DNA from: Sparassis latifolia
Lineage: Eukaryota > Basidiomycota > Agaricomycetes > Polyporales > Sparassidaceae
NCBI GenBank assembly: GCA_018466975.1
Contig: CM031558.1
Location: forward strand, 868,001 to 932,000
Length of the DNA stretch: 64,000 nucleotides
Direction: 5' to 3'
Part shown: positions 47,788-61,026 of the stretch, one piece after another
Layout of the letters: each line of letters opens with the position of its first letter
How positions within the stretch are numbered: position 1 is the first letter of the stretch
Program-made: the position numbers and the translations under genes
Notes under the pieces: generated by a model
Seen by the model: the letters and a program-made list of their open reading frames with translations, nothing else
The model's database searches: none
Told to the model about the DNA's origin: nothing

Positions 47788-48484
47788 AAGATAAATAATC
47801 CAGATAAACGGCATATACATGGAAGAAGACTCGAAACTAATGGAGAGCTGATGATCAAAGAAGGAATCCCATTGATTGAGAATGGGCAGAGAAATACAAG
47901 TACTTCAACCTGGACTGTAGACCGGAGAAGCAGAAGACAATGTGTTGAGATTGTATTGTAAGTGCATGCAATAGTATGAATATGACACATACTAAGCAGA
48001 AACCTAGAGATGCAGAGGCAAAGAGGCCAAAGCCAAAGTCAATTTCTTATGAACAATACCGGAAGATAATGCTGCAAGACACATTGATTAAGCTTCTTGG
48101 TGAATAATATAATTGTCTGTTCCACTAAATGAACTACTGACAATTAACCAGAAGAGCTAGAATGGGAAACATGAATGGTTCTGTAACGATGAAGAGGAGA
48201 GAGTGTGGCACTATTGTTGTAGATTATTTGTGCAAGTCGCGTTGGTTTCTACTACAATCACTTTGAAAGACCGACTGTATGCAAGCTGTAGTATAGTAAC
48301 AACAGGCACTACAAAGTTTGTAGTTAAACCCTAGACCTAACCCTGTACTAGGTGCTTCCCACACATACAAAATTGTATTGAAAAGTCGTTCCCACACCTT
48401 GGGGAAAAAGTGCATGTCCTCCCAAAAGTTGGCGGAAGCCCTATTCCATTAAGAACGATTCCTTCGTACCTCAGGAATCGTAAT

Positions 48485-48931
48485 TGCAACCAGGCCCAGA
48501 CAATTATGTGATTATGTGTAAGTGTGGCCCCAACTTCGGAGTGTATGGCAAAATGATGTGGAGCATGGCAGACCTGCTTGTTCTAGTACTGGAAGAAGGC
48601 TGCAGGATGCTTAGGGTGGATAGGGATGACTTGGCCCAGCTTGTGTGCAAATAAGTGGTTTCCTCGTAATTTTACGTGCTGTTCCTGTTTGTCGATTTCC
48701 TGTCATTTGCCGCTTTCTCATTATATACAGTTAATGAACTTCCTTTGACTGAACTTGTGCTTGTGCTTGTGTGATCTCCCACGACCAGTTGAAAAGCTGC
48801 TGAGTGGTACACTTGGCGATCCAATAACCACTAAGCGGCCATCAAGTGTGCCACTCGTCAAGCCACTTAGCGGCACTATGGGTGTCCAACCTCCTTACAG
48901 TTTGAATATTAGGCCGAGGGTTTGAGACCCT
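48485..48931. other. No supported gene
   Basis: Only short frames. Contains direct repeats around CCACTAAGCGGC / CCACTTAGCGGC (about 48828-48876). Confidence 0.35.
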
Positions 48932-49249
48932 GACATCTCACCTCATACACTGTGCTATTACGACCAATCTGGCCAGTCACGCATCCGAACGGGGTTGGCC
49001 TGGCCGGAATCCTAGACATGTCCTATGTCACGGGTGTAGTGGCCAGATTGGGTACCCAGACCGTGACTTAGCCGGCTGGCCAGTCACCCCATCAGTTTTC
49101 CCTACCCCAGCAGCTGGCTTGGCTGGCTGGCCACAATGTGTCCACTGTCCGCTGTCACGACCGTTCCGGCCGAGTGGCCAGATCGTTACAAGGCTGTCTC
49201 ACACCCCCGGCCGGATTGGTCGTAATGGCACAGTATAGACTCTAATGTC
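48932..49249. mobile_element. Short terminal-inverted-repeat element (MITE-like)
   Basis: Arms at 48932-48974 and 49209-49249 are ~41 bp imperfect inverted copies: the left begins GACATCTCACC and ends ACGACCAATCTGGCC; the right begins GGCCGGATTGGTCGTAAT and ends TAATGTC. The interior repeats TGGCCAG and GCCGGCTGGCC several times. No coding capacity. A clear target-site duplication was not found. Confidence 0.6.
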
Positions 49250-50900
49250 AAATGTCAAATAATCATACATTGTAACTTTGTGTTACCCTTATACTAGTTT
49301 GATATTTAATCTGTTGTCTGCCCTGAAAGGCATAGTGTCGATCAGAATTTCTTCCTGCCGGACATGCCAAATGAGACCTAAAGTTTTCGGAAGAATGTTA
49401 TATGGTAACATAGTCATTTGCGAACATTGTATATGTCGCAATATCACACATTATCAATGTGTGATTTGGGTATCGCATGCCCAGACATCGGGCCTTACAT
49501 TGTAAACATATTTTTGACCATTGGAGCTACATACGGGCCGTCATAGTCTGCTATGAGTTGCAGGGGTCGAACTGTAGCACACCATTTTGGACCTAACCAA
49601 AAGGTTGATCTCCGAAACGCGTACACAAATCTGGTACACTGAGATGCATCGATGCGCCCAGCATAGCCTACCTGTTAATTTCATCTAAAAAACTTTCTGG
49701 TGCCCTTCTGTGTGAAGCTCTTGGTTTTCGCATAAGTGCTGAACAATGTGCTCCTTCACTCTTATTTAATGTTAATTCTATTGTGGGTCGTGTGCTATAC
49801 AAGGAGATACTGACCACGTCAAGTCTTGCCTATGAGCCCCATGACTACCAATTGGATGGTGTGTGCCAGGCATTGGACGGCATCAATGTGGATGGGGCAA
49901 GGTGGCATGAGGTGGGACAATTGGCGAGGCATGCAGATATGCAGGGGTGGTGAAGACGGCGGAATAGCCAGAAGGTGTTGGAGTTTGAAAAGCATAGTTT
50001 GGATTGTATTGTGGAGGGTATGGGGAGCCTGAGAATGGTACAGTGTGGCTATAGTCGTAGGGAAGCATATTGTCACTAGATGGTTCACGGAGACGCAACA
50101 AGTATGATCACAATCTAGAGATGCCCGATGGCATCTGTTCAGCTTTTCTGGCATCTGAACGGCAATCGCAAACTCCGACACATCACAAGTGAAATGGTGT
50201 GCTATGGCCAAGTGGGCGCATTTGATAGCAGACCTGTATCGTGATCGTCCTCCCCCTCTCAACGTCAGCAAAAAGTGCATTCAGAATGCAGCGCAGTGCA
50301 GCGCGCTGTAAACCTTACCTGAGCTGCAAACCCTGCAAGATAGGTAACCTGTATGCAGTGGTTTCTGTCGATATTCTAATAGGTATGTAAATTATTGGTG
50401 GTCTGATGCATACTTACCAATCAGCTGCAGACGTTGCTGAGTGTGCGATAGTTTGCAGCCGATGTATGGCTTTACAAAGTTAGGTTATTAGTCTGCATGC
50501 GAAGGTATAAACTTTGTAAATACATTCACGGACTCCGTAATTTCAATACAATTTATATATCTTTCATTGCCTTCATATAGCAGGCACTGCAGATGGCCCA
50601 ACAAAAGGTATATTTTGGATGTAACAAGACCGATACAAATCTACTACGAGGCCACTGAGAGAGAACAACAATGCCGGTGACACACGCCGAAGGTTAAGCA
50701 TGGCGAGAGTGCCCGAGTACAGCCAAAGCGCGGAAACAGTGAGTGCAGAAAGAGTCAGCACGGAAGAGTCAGCGAGCGGGTGCGAACATGAGGAGTGAGT
50801 GAGAGCATGAGACACAAGTGCGGGAGACACCAGAAAACAGGGATGCAGATGAGAGCGGCAGCAAGAAGGTGAGCAAGAGGAACTTGCAGGTAGAGTTAGT
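49250..50900. other. No supported gene
   Basis: Short frames only. A minus-strand frame at 49883-50101 has a Tyr/Pro-rich segment (SPYPPQYNPNYAFQTPTPSG) that may be the N-terminus of some agaricomycete protein, but it stands alone. Confidence 0.3.
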
Positions 50901-50929
50901 GGCGGCAGAAAGTAAGGTGAGGTTCGTGC

Positions 50930-52982
50930 TAGATGTAAATGACACAATAAGCACGTATGGCCAAAAAAAGCAGATAATTACCGTCACGAGAATCACACGG
51001 CGCCGGATTGCACAGCTGCTCGAGCTGCGCTGAACCTTCAATTTGGCGGAGGCAGATTGTGGCCGGGTTTGCTTCTTCATGCTGCCTTGGCCCTTCGCAG
51101 TTGTGCCGAATACTGCTCTGAATGTGCGGTGTGAGCACAAGTAAAGCTCGGGCACGAAACTTACTTGTTCCACCATTCCAGTGTTGCTTTCCCCCATTCT
51201 TCATCCTGGAAGAACTTGAGAATTTCGAAGAAGAACTCTTCGAGGTCAAAGGTCATGTCGACATTGGACCACGAGTGCTGACTGTTCAAGAGAAATCGAA
51301 CCTCAAGTGCACCGTTAAAGAATGTGATCAACAGATGTTCAAATAGTAGTACTCACGAGGACCGCCAAATACGCAATGTTCCTAGGAGTCACCTGAGTCA
51401 TGTCGTACTTTTTTGTGAGGGGAGGACGTCCGGGTCTGCTCTCGCAGTTTCTGTGATCGGACACGCACTACCGGGGCTGGTTATCAAAGACTTGAAGCAC
51501 TGCATAATGCCATTAGTTGAGTAATACTACTGTAACACTATGATGGATTACCCAGTGAACATAGTACACACCTTGAGAAGTAACGGGTGCCTGAGCAACC
51601 CAGCATCCAATTCGTCGGGGTTGTAGAGAGCTTCATCGTACAGAAATGAAGGGAACTCGTCAGAGGGTATATCAATCTCACCGTCGCGCACTTGGCGGCA
51701 AAATCTGATAAATGTCATTGTCAGTATAAAATTCACTCGCGTATAGACACTTACCCATCCGAATCATTGAGGAACTCTGTGAGCATAGACTGTAGGCAAA
51801 GTAGCCAGCCGGTTGTGATGTTCTGGAAGCCACGCTTCCACTTACTGTCTTGTGGCTTCAACACAGGGTAGCTGTCACCGAAATCTGGCAGGTAATTGAC
51901 AATGCGCTCGTGAAGTGACCCGAGGTGATCTCCACGAGCGTCGGTAGCATAATGGTTAAGCTTGTACAAGAAATTAGTTCCCAATAAGTAAACTATATGC
52001 GATGACTTACGTAGGACCCAAGGACATCAATGGCATTGATGTTGTCCCCCAAAGACCAGGCATCAAACCAAGAATCACTTCGAAGGTGTAAGCGAGCTCT
52101 TCATGTTCATCTTTGCCCCTGAGAATAAAGTAAAGGTCATTATATGTGCATCAAAATGACCCGTACATCCACTAAGGCAACCTCACATCGAATTGAATGC
52201 TTCTTGGGCCTGTGAATCAAGTTCATCATCGTCATCTTGTTGCGAAAGCAGGCCAAGTTGAAGGGCTTGCATTGGATGTGCGAATGGACTGATGGTGCAG
52301 GGAATAAATCGGGCGCCATCGTGGTGTGGCTTAAGTGAAGGGAATACTCTGCAAAAAGAAGCTCACTGCAATTAGTACGAGTCTGTGTTTGTAACAGGAT
52401 CATACTTCGGGTCACATCTCTCCACCATGCCCCTCATTAGCTTCTTGGTGCGGCAGCATTTCTGTGGCACTGCGTTGGACTAATCGTCGATCTCAGAAAT
52501 CCGTGCTTGCGGCCTCGGCTATGATCTTCCTCCTCATCCTCTTCCTCGTCCTTGTCCTGTTCCTGTTCCTCATCCATGTCCTGTTCCTCTTCTCCATCCT
52601 CATCCTCATTTTCAAGCCCTACCTCATTGTCATCGTTGTCCTTGTGCATGTCGTGGTCTGAGTTGTATCCGTCTTCATCCTTATCCATGTCACTGTTTTC
52701 GTCTTCGTCACTGGTTTCGTTCACGATATTTGCTCACTTCTTGTGGTGGTAAACTGGTTGTCGATCGAGATCTGCCTTCGTCCTCTTCTTCTTGAGTGGA
52801 ACAGCACCTTCATTTCCATTCTCTGAGCCTCAGGTGCTGGTGAGTGCTGGACGAGAGGCCCGCAAAGATGCCGGAGTTTTTTGAGAGGAGCTCGAGCTGG
52901 CTGGGGGGTAGCGAGATGGCTTAATCGATGCGACTGGGTTCTGGCGAGAGGGAAATGGTTTTTTGACATTGGTTCGACCCAT
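50930..52982 (-). pseudogene. DUF6698 family gene, frame-damaged
   Basis: Starting at MGRTNVKKPFPSRQNPV (52982), a basic/Ser-rich N-terminus and a long acidic Glu/Asp tract are followed by LMRGMVERCDPKVFPSLKPH, PFAHPMQALQLGLLSQQDDD, HERIVNYLPDFGDSYPVLKP, KWKRGFQNITTGWLLC and RDGEIDIPSDEFPSFLYDEA. Then come ELDAGLLRHPLLLK, TQVTPRNIAYLAVLV and VRFLLNSQHSWSNVDMTFDL with KATLEWWNK. The order (RGF..TG.LLC, then FLY, LL+..LL, TP..IAY, EWWN) fits the DUF6698 family of basidiomycetes. In-frame TGAs in the N-terminal part and a frame change near 51420 suggest it is not functional, although some breaks could be introns. Confidence 0.6.
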
Positions 52983-53145
52983 GGTGAGATGACAACGAGA
53001 GGTAAAAGGCAAGGATTGGTGTGCAAAGGAGATATGCATACATAGAGGACACGGTCACGTGCTGGTGACACAACACGTCTTCGCATCTGTCACATGATCG
53101 CTCCTTACACAGGAATTCTAAGTCTCGAGTTCTGACAATCTCTCC

Positions 53146-56100
53146 TTGGGCTCAATGCGGTGGGCACACTTACTACTCATATTTTTACTGGCAATATCTA
53201 TGACGTTAAAATGCCTGGGGTGTCTCAAGGAATTCAAGCATGCTCGAGGACTCAGCAATTACACTGGGCCATGCAAGAAACACCGTGAGCTCACACGGAA
53301 AGGACTTCATGCACAGGAAGTCAAACACCAGAAGAAGAAAGCAGAGAGGAAGGAGAAGAAATGATGCCGTGAGGAGATAAGGGATGCAAATACAGACCTA
53401 GTGGAAGGGGTGAACCATGTACGTTATCTGTTGAGTTTTGAGTGCATTTATGCCATCCCCGGAAACCTATACCCATTCAACAACATACTTTTTTGATTTT
53501 CGTCTTGATGCTATACTGATATATATATTAGGATTTGGTTGGACTGCAGGAGCTCGGGCACGATGCCGGAGAAGGGATGCCGATCGAGCCTGATCCTGGT
53601 GGTGAAGTAGATGCACATCCAGCAGTCTCCATGAGGTCTGGTCGACGACTTCATGTCCCGAGAGGTCTCGCCGACTATATTCCTCAACCCTTCTGTGGTA
53701 TACCAGCACATATACCCAGGCCAATGCATCTGCAGAGGAGATGCAAGGGAGCAGCTGATCCAGTTGATGCTTCACAGCTGGAGGTAGACCGCGCTGCTGA
53801 CATCGCTCCTATGGCTGTGGAGGATGTACCTGATATAAATGCTGCAGACCTTGCTATCAAGACTGAGCTGAACACCTTTGGATTGTACCGTGTCTATGCA
53901 GTCAAACCCCAGAAGGATCCAGAGGATGAAACCACCCTGGATACGTTGTGCGACTCACCCACTCTAGCTACTGCACCAGAAACGACTGCACAAGGGCGTA
54001 GTCCTCTGCACCGTTTGTGCCAAAAGTTCGCAGACACTCTGCAATACACGCGAGATAATTTCTTCAGCCCCTTCCTGAACGCCACTACCTATCGCCTTAT
54101 AAACTGGATGTATCGGCCTTCTGATACGAAGTCCATTGAAGAAATGGACAGTCTCATTCATGACGTGTTGCTTGCTGATGACTTTGATGCCACACACCTC
54201 CAGAATTTCAGCACGGCGTGAGAGCTGAAGCGGCTAGACAAGCATTCTCAAACTTCAAATGCTTTCTCTGCCGATGATGTCTGGGTTGAAGGCACTGTCA
54301 AGATCCACTTGCCTAAGGAACACACTCGATTCAAATCCGAGGCCGATGCCCCCGAGTTTGAAGTCTCCGGCATCTACTATCGCAGGCTTCTCAAGGTTAT
54401 CAAGGCTGCTTATCAAGACACTGCAGCACGCATGTTCCACTGGATACCGTTCAAGCTATTCTGGTGCTCTTACTATGACAGCTCTGAAAACTCTGACTCA
54501 GACGATTCAAATGCCAACGCTGGCGATATTCGAGTTTACACCGAGTTGTACAACTCCGATGCCTTTCTCGAGGAAGATGCCCACATACGTTCTTAGCTGC
54601 ATGAGCTAAGCGAGGATCCTAACATCGAGATCGCCATTGTGCCAATTATGTTATGGTCCGACTCAACACACCTAGTAAGTTTCAGGTCCGCAGCACTTTG
54701 GCCAATATACGCGTACTTCGGGAGCTTATCCAAGTATGTACATGGTAAACCCAGTTCATTTGCCGCACACCATCTTGCATACCTACCGATGGTGAGTCAG
54801 GCCTTATTTGACGATAGTTTTTCATATCATACTTAGTATCTACACATTATCAGTTACCAGACACAATTCAGGACTTCTACCGGGAAACTTTCGGTATTGC
54901 GGCCACCACTGCCGTTCTCAAATACTGCAAACGCGAACTGATGCAGGCCATCTGGCTGCTGTTGCTTGACTTGGAGTTCATGCATGCGTACAAGCATGGC
55001 ATACTCATACACTGTGGCGACGGGATCTTGTGACGACTGTTCCCGCGGTTCTTCACCTATTCCGCTGACTACCCAGAGAAGTGAGTCATTATATGCTTTC
55101 ATTCATATGGTCCTAATTCGTTATGAAACAGAATTCTGCTCGCATGCATAAAGTACCTTGCAAGATGTCCTTGTCCCTGCTGCTTGACTGAAAAGTTGAA
55201 GATAGGAGCCATGGGCACCTATGCAGATGCAAAACAATGCACGCACACACGAAATGACGACAGTTGGTTACGGGCGAAGATTGCCATGATGCGCGGTTGG
55301 ATCTTTGAAAAGGGATGTACACTCACAAGCAAGACCATCGCTCGCGTTCTGAACACGAAGTCCTTTCTACCAATGCAGATATGCCTGTTTCTTATACATT
55401 ATCTCTCTCTCTCAAATATCTGTTGTCTTGTATAGAGCGCGTTCTCCACTCGCCTTTCCATATTCAACTTCAATTTTTTTCAATGTTCATTCCGGACTTG
55501 ATGCACAAATTTGAGCTAGGCGTATGGAAGGCGATCTTCACCCACCTCCTTCGCATTCTTTATGCCGTCAGTGAGGATGCAATTCAGAAGTTCGACATGC
55601 GGTATGTCTCTGCTTCTGTTGAGGACAGTTATGTGCTAAGTCAACTCTAGATTCCATAAAGTTCCAACATTTGGACGTGACACGATTCGCCGATTCAGTA
55701 ACAATGTTTCCGCAATGAAGAAACTGGCTGCGCGCGATTTTGAGGACATTCTCCAGGTATGCCGCTGTCATAAACTGTCCAAACATCACATTGACTTCTT
55801 TCAGTGCTGCATTCTGGTATTCGAAGGCCTAATCCTCTAAAAATACAACAACATTGTCATGGACCTGCTCTTTGAACTCGCAGCTTGGCATGCCTATGCG
55901 AAGCTTCATTTGCACACTGAACACACCCTTCAGGTGTTTGAACGTGCAACAGCTACACTTGGCGCAGCTATCTGTCACTTCAGGAAGACAGTATGTTCAG
56001 CATTAGGGAGCTTCCAAAGGAGACTGCAGCACGAGGATGACGCAAAGCTGCACTAGCAAACCGTGCTGGTGGTCATGGCGGCACCTCTGCAAACACGATT

Positions 56101-57715
56101 GATCCAAAACGCAAACAACTCAATGTCGAAACGTACAAATACCACTCTGTTGGAGACTATCCAGCTACCATCCATGAATTCGGACCGACAGATAATTACA
56201 CAACCCAGGTGGTGAGCAATACCCTATAGTGTCATTGCGTGCACTGAATCGATTACTAACGCTGTCTTGTCCTCAGGGAGAACTTGAACATCATCATGTC
56301 AAACGATTCTATGCACGCACGAATAAGAGGAAGCACGCATTTCAAATAGCCAAGCACCAGCGTCGCGAGGCACTCCTACAGAAGATGAAGAGACGAGAGA
56401 AAGAGATCCTGAATCAGGAGGCACAGTGCCAGCTTGACCGCACTCAGGATGCAATGGACTTCGATGATGATCCCGAGGAGCCTCTGGATGATACGCGCCT
56501 TGACTTCGCTGACGAAGAGCCACTTCTGCGCACATCCCCAAAAGTGCATTACCACATGTCCAAGTCACAGCGTTTCTGCGAGGACATTACAAGCTTTGTG
56601 ATACGGAACAAAGGAGATCCCGCATTCAAGGTGCAGTAACTTCCTGACTACTTCCAGTACATTTTCGATGACAAATTCTTTCGCAACACAGATGTTCATG
56701 CGTCGCTCAAGGATCACCTTCTCACTCGCCTTACTGGTCGTGCATACAATGGCGATGAAGACACGTTCACACACAAGGAACACAATCAGATCTTGTTCCT
56801 CGACAACAAGCTCTACCGGCACAAGGTGCTCCGAATCAATTACACCACGTACGATATGCGCCATACCCAGGATTCCATAAATCCTCGCACACACCCCGAT
56901 GTCATGGTGCTATCACACGAAGATGGCGAAGATGCTGATCAACACCCTTATTGGTACACCCGTGTCGTTGGAGTCTTTCACGTCAATGTGTGTTACCGCG
57001 GGCCGCTACCGATATCCCGACAGCCACAACACATGGACTTTCTGTGGGTACGTTGGTTTGGTCGCGATCTTACAGCACCAGGTGGCTTCGAGACCCGCTG
57101 CATGCACCGTGTCGGGTTTGCTGACATCGACGACTACAAGCCATTTGGCTTCCTCAATCCTGACGAAGTCCTCCAAGGAGTGCACCTCATTCCAGCCTTT
57201 GCCCATGGATGAACATCTGACCTTCTACCGCCTTCCATTGCACGACGCTCTGAAGACAACGATGAGGACTGGCTATTCTATTATGTTAATATGTACATGC
57301 TTTCCTGATTTACTTCATTTGTTGCATTTTCTTACGGTCACTCAGGTTCGTCGATCGTGACATGTTCATGAGATACCTCGGTGGTGGTGTCGGACACAAG
57401 GGAACAGGTATTACCCTGCCAACGGTCAGGGATGGGATGGATATAGACGATGATGAGTCAGATGATGACAAGTCGGACGATGACGAGTCGGACGATGACA
57501 AGCAATCCGTGGATTGTTTGGTGCAAGATGAAGACGAAGGTCAGATTGGACAGGAAGAAGATGACTACGGCTACAGGGATTCGGATGACGATGAAGATGA
57601 GCAGGGCACTGGAGGCGAAGGAAGTGATCATGAAGAGGTTGAAGAACTTGGCCCGGAGGATGGCGAGGATGGTGAAGAGGACGAGTATGGCGACGAAGGC
57701 TATGCGCCGCTGTAG
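53146..57715 (+). pseudogene. Plavaka-type DNA transposase, decayed
   Basis: An N-terminal finger-like segment (MTLKCLGCLKEFKHARGLSN) is followed by GLADYIPQPFCGIPAHIP, LHRLCQKFADTLQYTRDNFF and YRRLLKVIKAAYQDT. The transposase core follows: IMLWSDSTHLVSF, LWPIYAYFGSLSKYVHGKPS, KRELMQAIWLLLLDLEFMHA, FPRFFTYSADYPEKILLACI and CPCPCCL. Next is FIPDLMHKFELGVWKAIFTH, then a long C-terminal region (GELEHHHVKRFYARTNKRKH, DFLWVRWFGRDLTAPGG) ending in an acidic tail. In-frame stops at 54219 (TGA), 54594 (TAG), 55031 (TGA), 56637 (TAA) and 57210 (TGA) break the frame, and short introns separate several exons (for example after LAYLPM near 54793). Terminal repeats were not located. Plavaka elements are CACTA-like DDE transposons common in agaricomycetes. 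Confidence 0.75.
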
Positions 57716-58088
57716 AACGCAACGCGCAAGTACTCCTGGGACTTGTAACGTTGTGGTCATGTATTATAATATGCACCTATATACAAAATGACTGCCTACA
57801 TCTGTATACCGTCTGCATACCCAACCGGACTCTGCCGGGATATGCATATCTATGTCGGGAGGACTTTGACATGCAAACTCATACCACCTTGCTTGCCTTT
57901 TACAGCTCGCTGCATCACGACGCAATCTGACCCCCCTGCTTACAAACCCTCCCTGGCGTTGCAGAGTTTGGACACTTTTGCTGATGAACAAGGTCACTAT
58001 TTACGGGCTGCCTACGGGAGACTAGGGCCATCATACATGTACAATGTTAGGCCGGATGTTCCCACAATGTAAGGAACTTAGATATTAG

Positions 58089-59762
58089 TCCCCGTCTCCG
58101 GTGTATCGCTCAGACGGAAGACGCCAGTATGAACTGCGGGACAGCACTATAGAGCTCTCTCAGCAAGGTGTTGCAGAGGCAGTCTCCTTATAGTGGTAGG
58201 GTCGGCCGGAAATTAAATAAATTAAATGAAATTAATTCGAGCAAGTGAGAAAGTATTCACTCTGCAGCTTTGCATGATGCCCAGCATGTCCTCAACTCCT
58301 GCACACAGATGCCTTGGTGTATGGACATCGGGTTTCATGGCACTTACACAAAATCCAAGATGATTTTCTAGAGTTATATTCAAACCATGTAGTACAGTAA
58401 GACATGCAAACACAACTGCAGAGATGGCTCTTCTAGTGATGCAACTAAAGAAACCCAGGTTCTGTAAATTTTACATATCAATGGCATGCAGAACTCCTTC
58501 AAATTTTCTCCTTGCCCTTCGGGCAAGAGTGCATGTCCATCTTGTAGCACAATTAAACTTCGGCCCAGTATGGTTGCATTCACTGTAGCTATCTGAATGC
58601 AGTGAGGTTCTCCTGCAACCTAAAAAAATTTCCATGGTATCACAAGTACTGCAAGTCATAATTTTTACCAGCAGAACATGCATTGAATATGAGAAAAGTC
58701 CCAGTGTGCAGATTTGACTGCATATTAATGTTATTATGGTTGTGCACCTCACCTGGAACTGTACATAGGCAGCCTTTTTGTTGTGTTTAGACAGCATATA
58801 GAGCACTCAGTTACAGACCCTAATTTTCATTAAAACGTGCTGCAGAGTGTGTAGTTTGAGTAACCGTGGTGCAGTGCCCAACCTTAGGTATGTGCTTACA
58901 TCATAAATACCATTTGGGGCAGGTTGCCTGCCGCATTGAGTAGGCACATGACACGGGGCCGCCCGCGCCGGTAGGTTAGGTTTTTCAAACTCCGCTAGGA
59001 CCTAACCACCCTACCACTATAAGGAGACTCCCGTTGCAGATGGCTCGGCCACCTTGACCCATGGCCTGACTCAGGTTTCTGTGTCCGTTTTCGGACCTTG
59101 GGAAGCCAAGATGCGCTCACTGACACTCCACGATCGTGCAAACATTAATGTGGAAGTGAACATCTTGCCCTTCAGCACCGGAGAGCGACGTCGGCGAGCT
59201 CGTGCGGACCCGACACACTCCGCTATTCTCTCGATGCAACTGATCGTTATCTGACTAAGTCTCCAGGCGAGTGCTTGAGCTTGCGTCCACGGTCAAGTCG
59301 ACTTTCGAGCCCGTCGTACAGACGAACCTTTATCCCCGCTCTCAAATCGACATCTACATCCAGGTCCTTCAACAGGATGGCGGACTACTGCAAGCATGCA
59401 TCAATGCGACCACTCTCGCGCTGACCACGGCAGGCATCCCACTGTACGATTTCGTGTGTGCTGTCACTGTCACTGGTGGAGTGCACTCAGCGTCGACAAT
59501 GCTCGATCTGAATATGTTGGAAGAGAACGACTTGCCCCATGTCACAGTCGCGGTCATACCCAGGACGAAGAAAGTCACTCTATTGACTCTGGAGACGCGA
59601 TTACACGTAGACCGATTTGCGGACATATTCCGATTGGCGTGTGAGACCGGGCAGACGATCCACAAGGAGATGAAGCACGCTGTCAGCAACAGGACGAGCA
59701 TGTTGATTGAAGCGATGGGTACAGGGCTGTCTCACGGTATAGGCAGTGGTGTATTGGAATGA
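58089..59762 (+). pseudogene. RRP41: Exosome core subunit RRP41/SKI6-type gene, interrupted by a transposon
   Basis: RRP41 is a catalytically inactive RNase PH-like subunit of the RNA exosome ring. Before the insertion the frame reads YRSDGRRQYELRDSTIELSQ and QGVA; after it DGSATLTHGLTQVSVSVFGP, DRANINVEVNILPFSTGERR, and a last exon (59267-59762) with VLELASTVKSTFEPVVQTNL, LYPRSQIDIYIQVLQQDGGL, INATTLALTTAGIPLYDFVC and LETRLHVDRFADIF. The insert spans 58178-59032 with an 8 bp duplication. No start-codon exon is visible between the Plavaka remnant and 58089. The donor expected near 59200 is not a clear GT (a GC donor after ..ERR is possible). The gene may be dead, allelic in a dikaryon, or rescued by splicing. 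Confidence 0.72.
58178..59032. mobile_element. 855 bp TIR element with 8 bp target-site duplication
   Basis: Termini at 58178-58202 and 59008-59032 are 25 bp inverted copies with one mismatch, reading GG(C/G)AGTCTCCTTATAG inward, then TGGTAGGGT. GTTGCAGA flanks both sides (58170-58177 and 59033-59040). A further inverted pair, GGTAGGTTAGGT with ACCTAACCACCCTACC, lies just inside the right end. No transposase frame inside. An 8 bp duplication fits hAT or Zisupton-type (KDZ) elements. Confidence 0.88.
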
Positions 59763-59851
59763 GACGATACTGGATGACCCAATGAATACAAGTTAAACTA
59801 CGTGGCGTGGTGTGCAACAGGTGATGAGGATAGTCGGGAATGAAAACATGA

Positions 59852-61026
<1,175 letters not shown>

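Larger units (their letters stand above)
45634..48484 (+). mobile_element. 2.85 kb gene-carrying repeat, copy 2
   Basis: Starts ATGGGTGGGAAATTTTG and ends in the hairpin module ACGATTCC..GGAATCGTAAT. It has the same internal order as copy 1: GGAGGAGAGGAGG tract, palindrome pair, spliced unknown gene, F-box-like gene, hairpin-ended end. The outer edge at 45634 follows the minisatellite, whereas copy 1 abuts a helicase ORF, so the two copies have different flanks and the edges are those of a mobile unit. No transposase inside. Confidence 0.72.

Noticed and set aside
52464..52752. Plus-strand hydrophobic frames (Leu/Phe/Val and Ser-rich)
   Set aside because: They are the complement of the acidic Glu/Asp tract of the DUF6698 gene on the minus strand.
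57426..57776. Frames antisense to the Plavaka C-terminal tail
   Set aside because: They mirror the repetitive GAT/GAC acidic tail and have no independent support.
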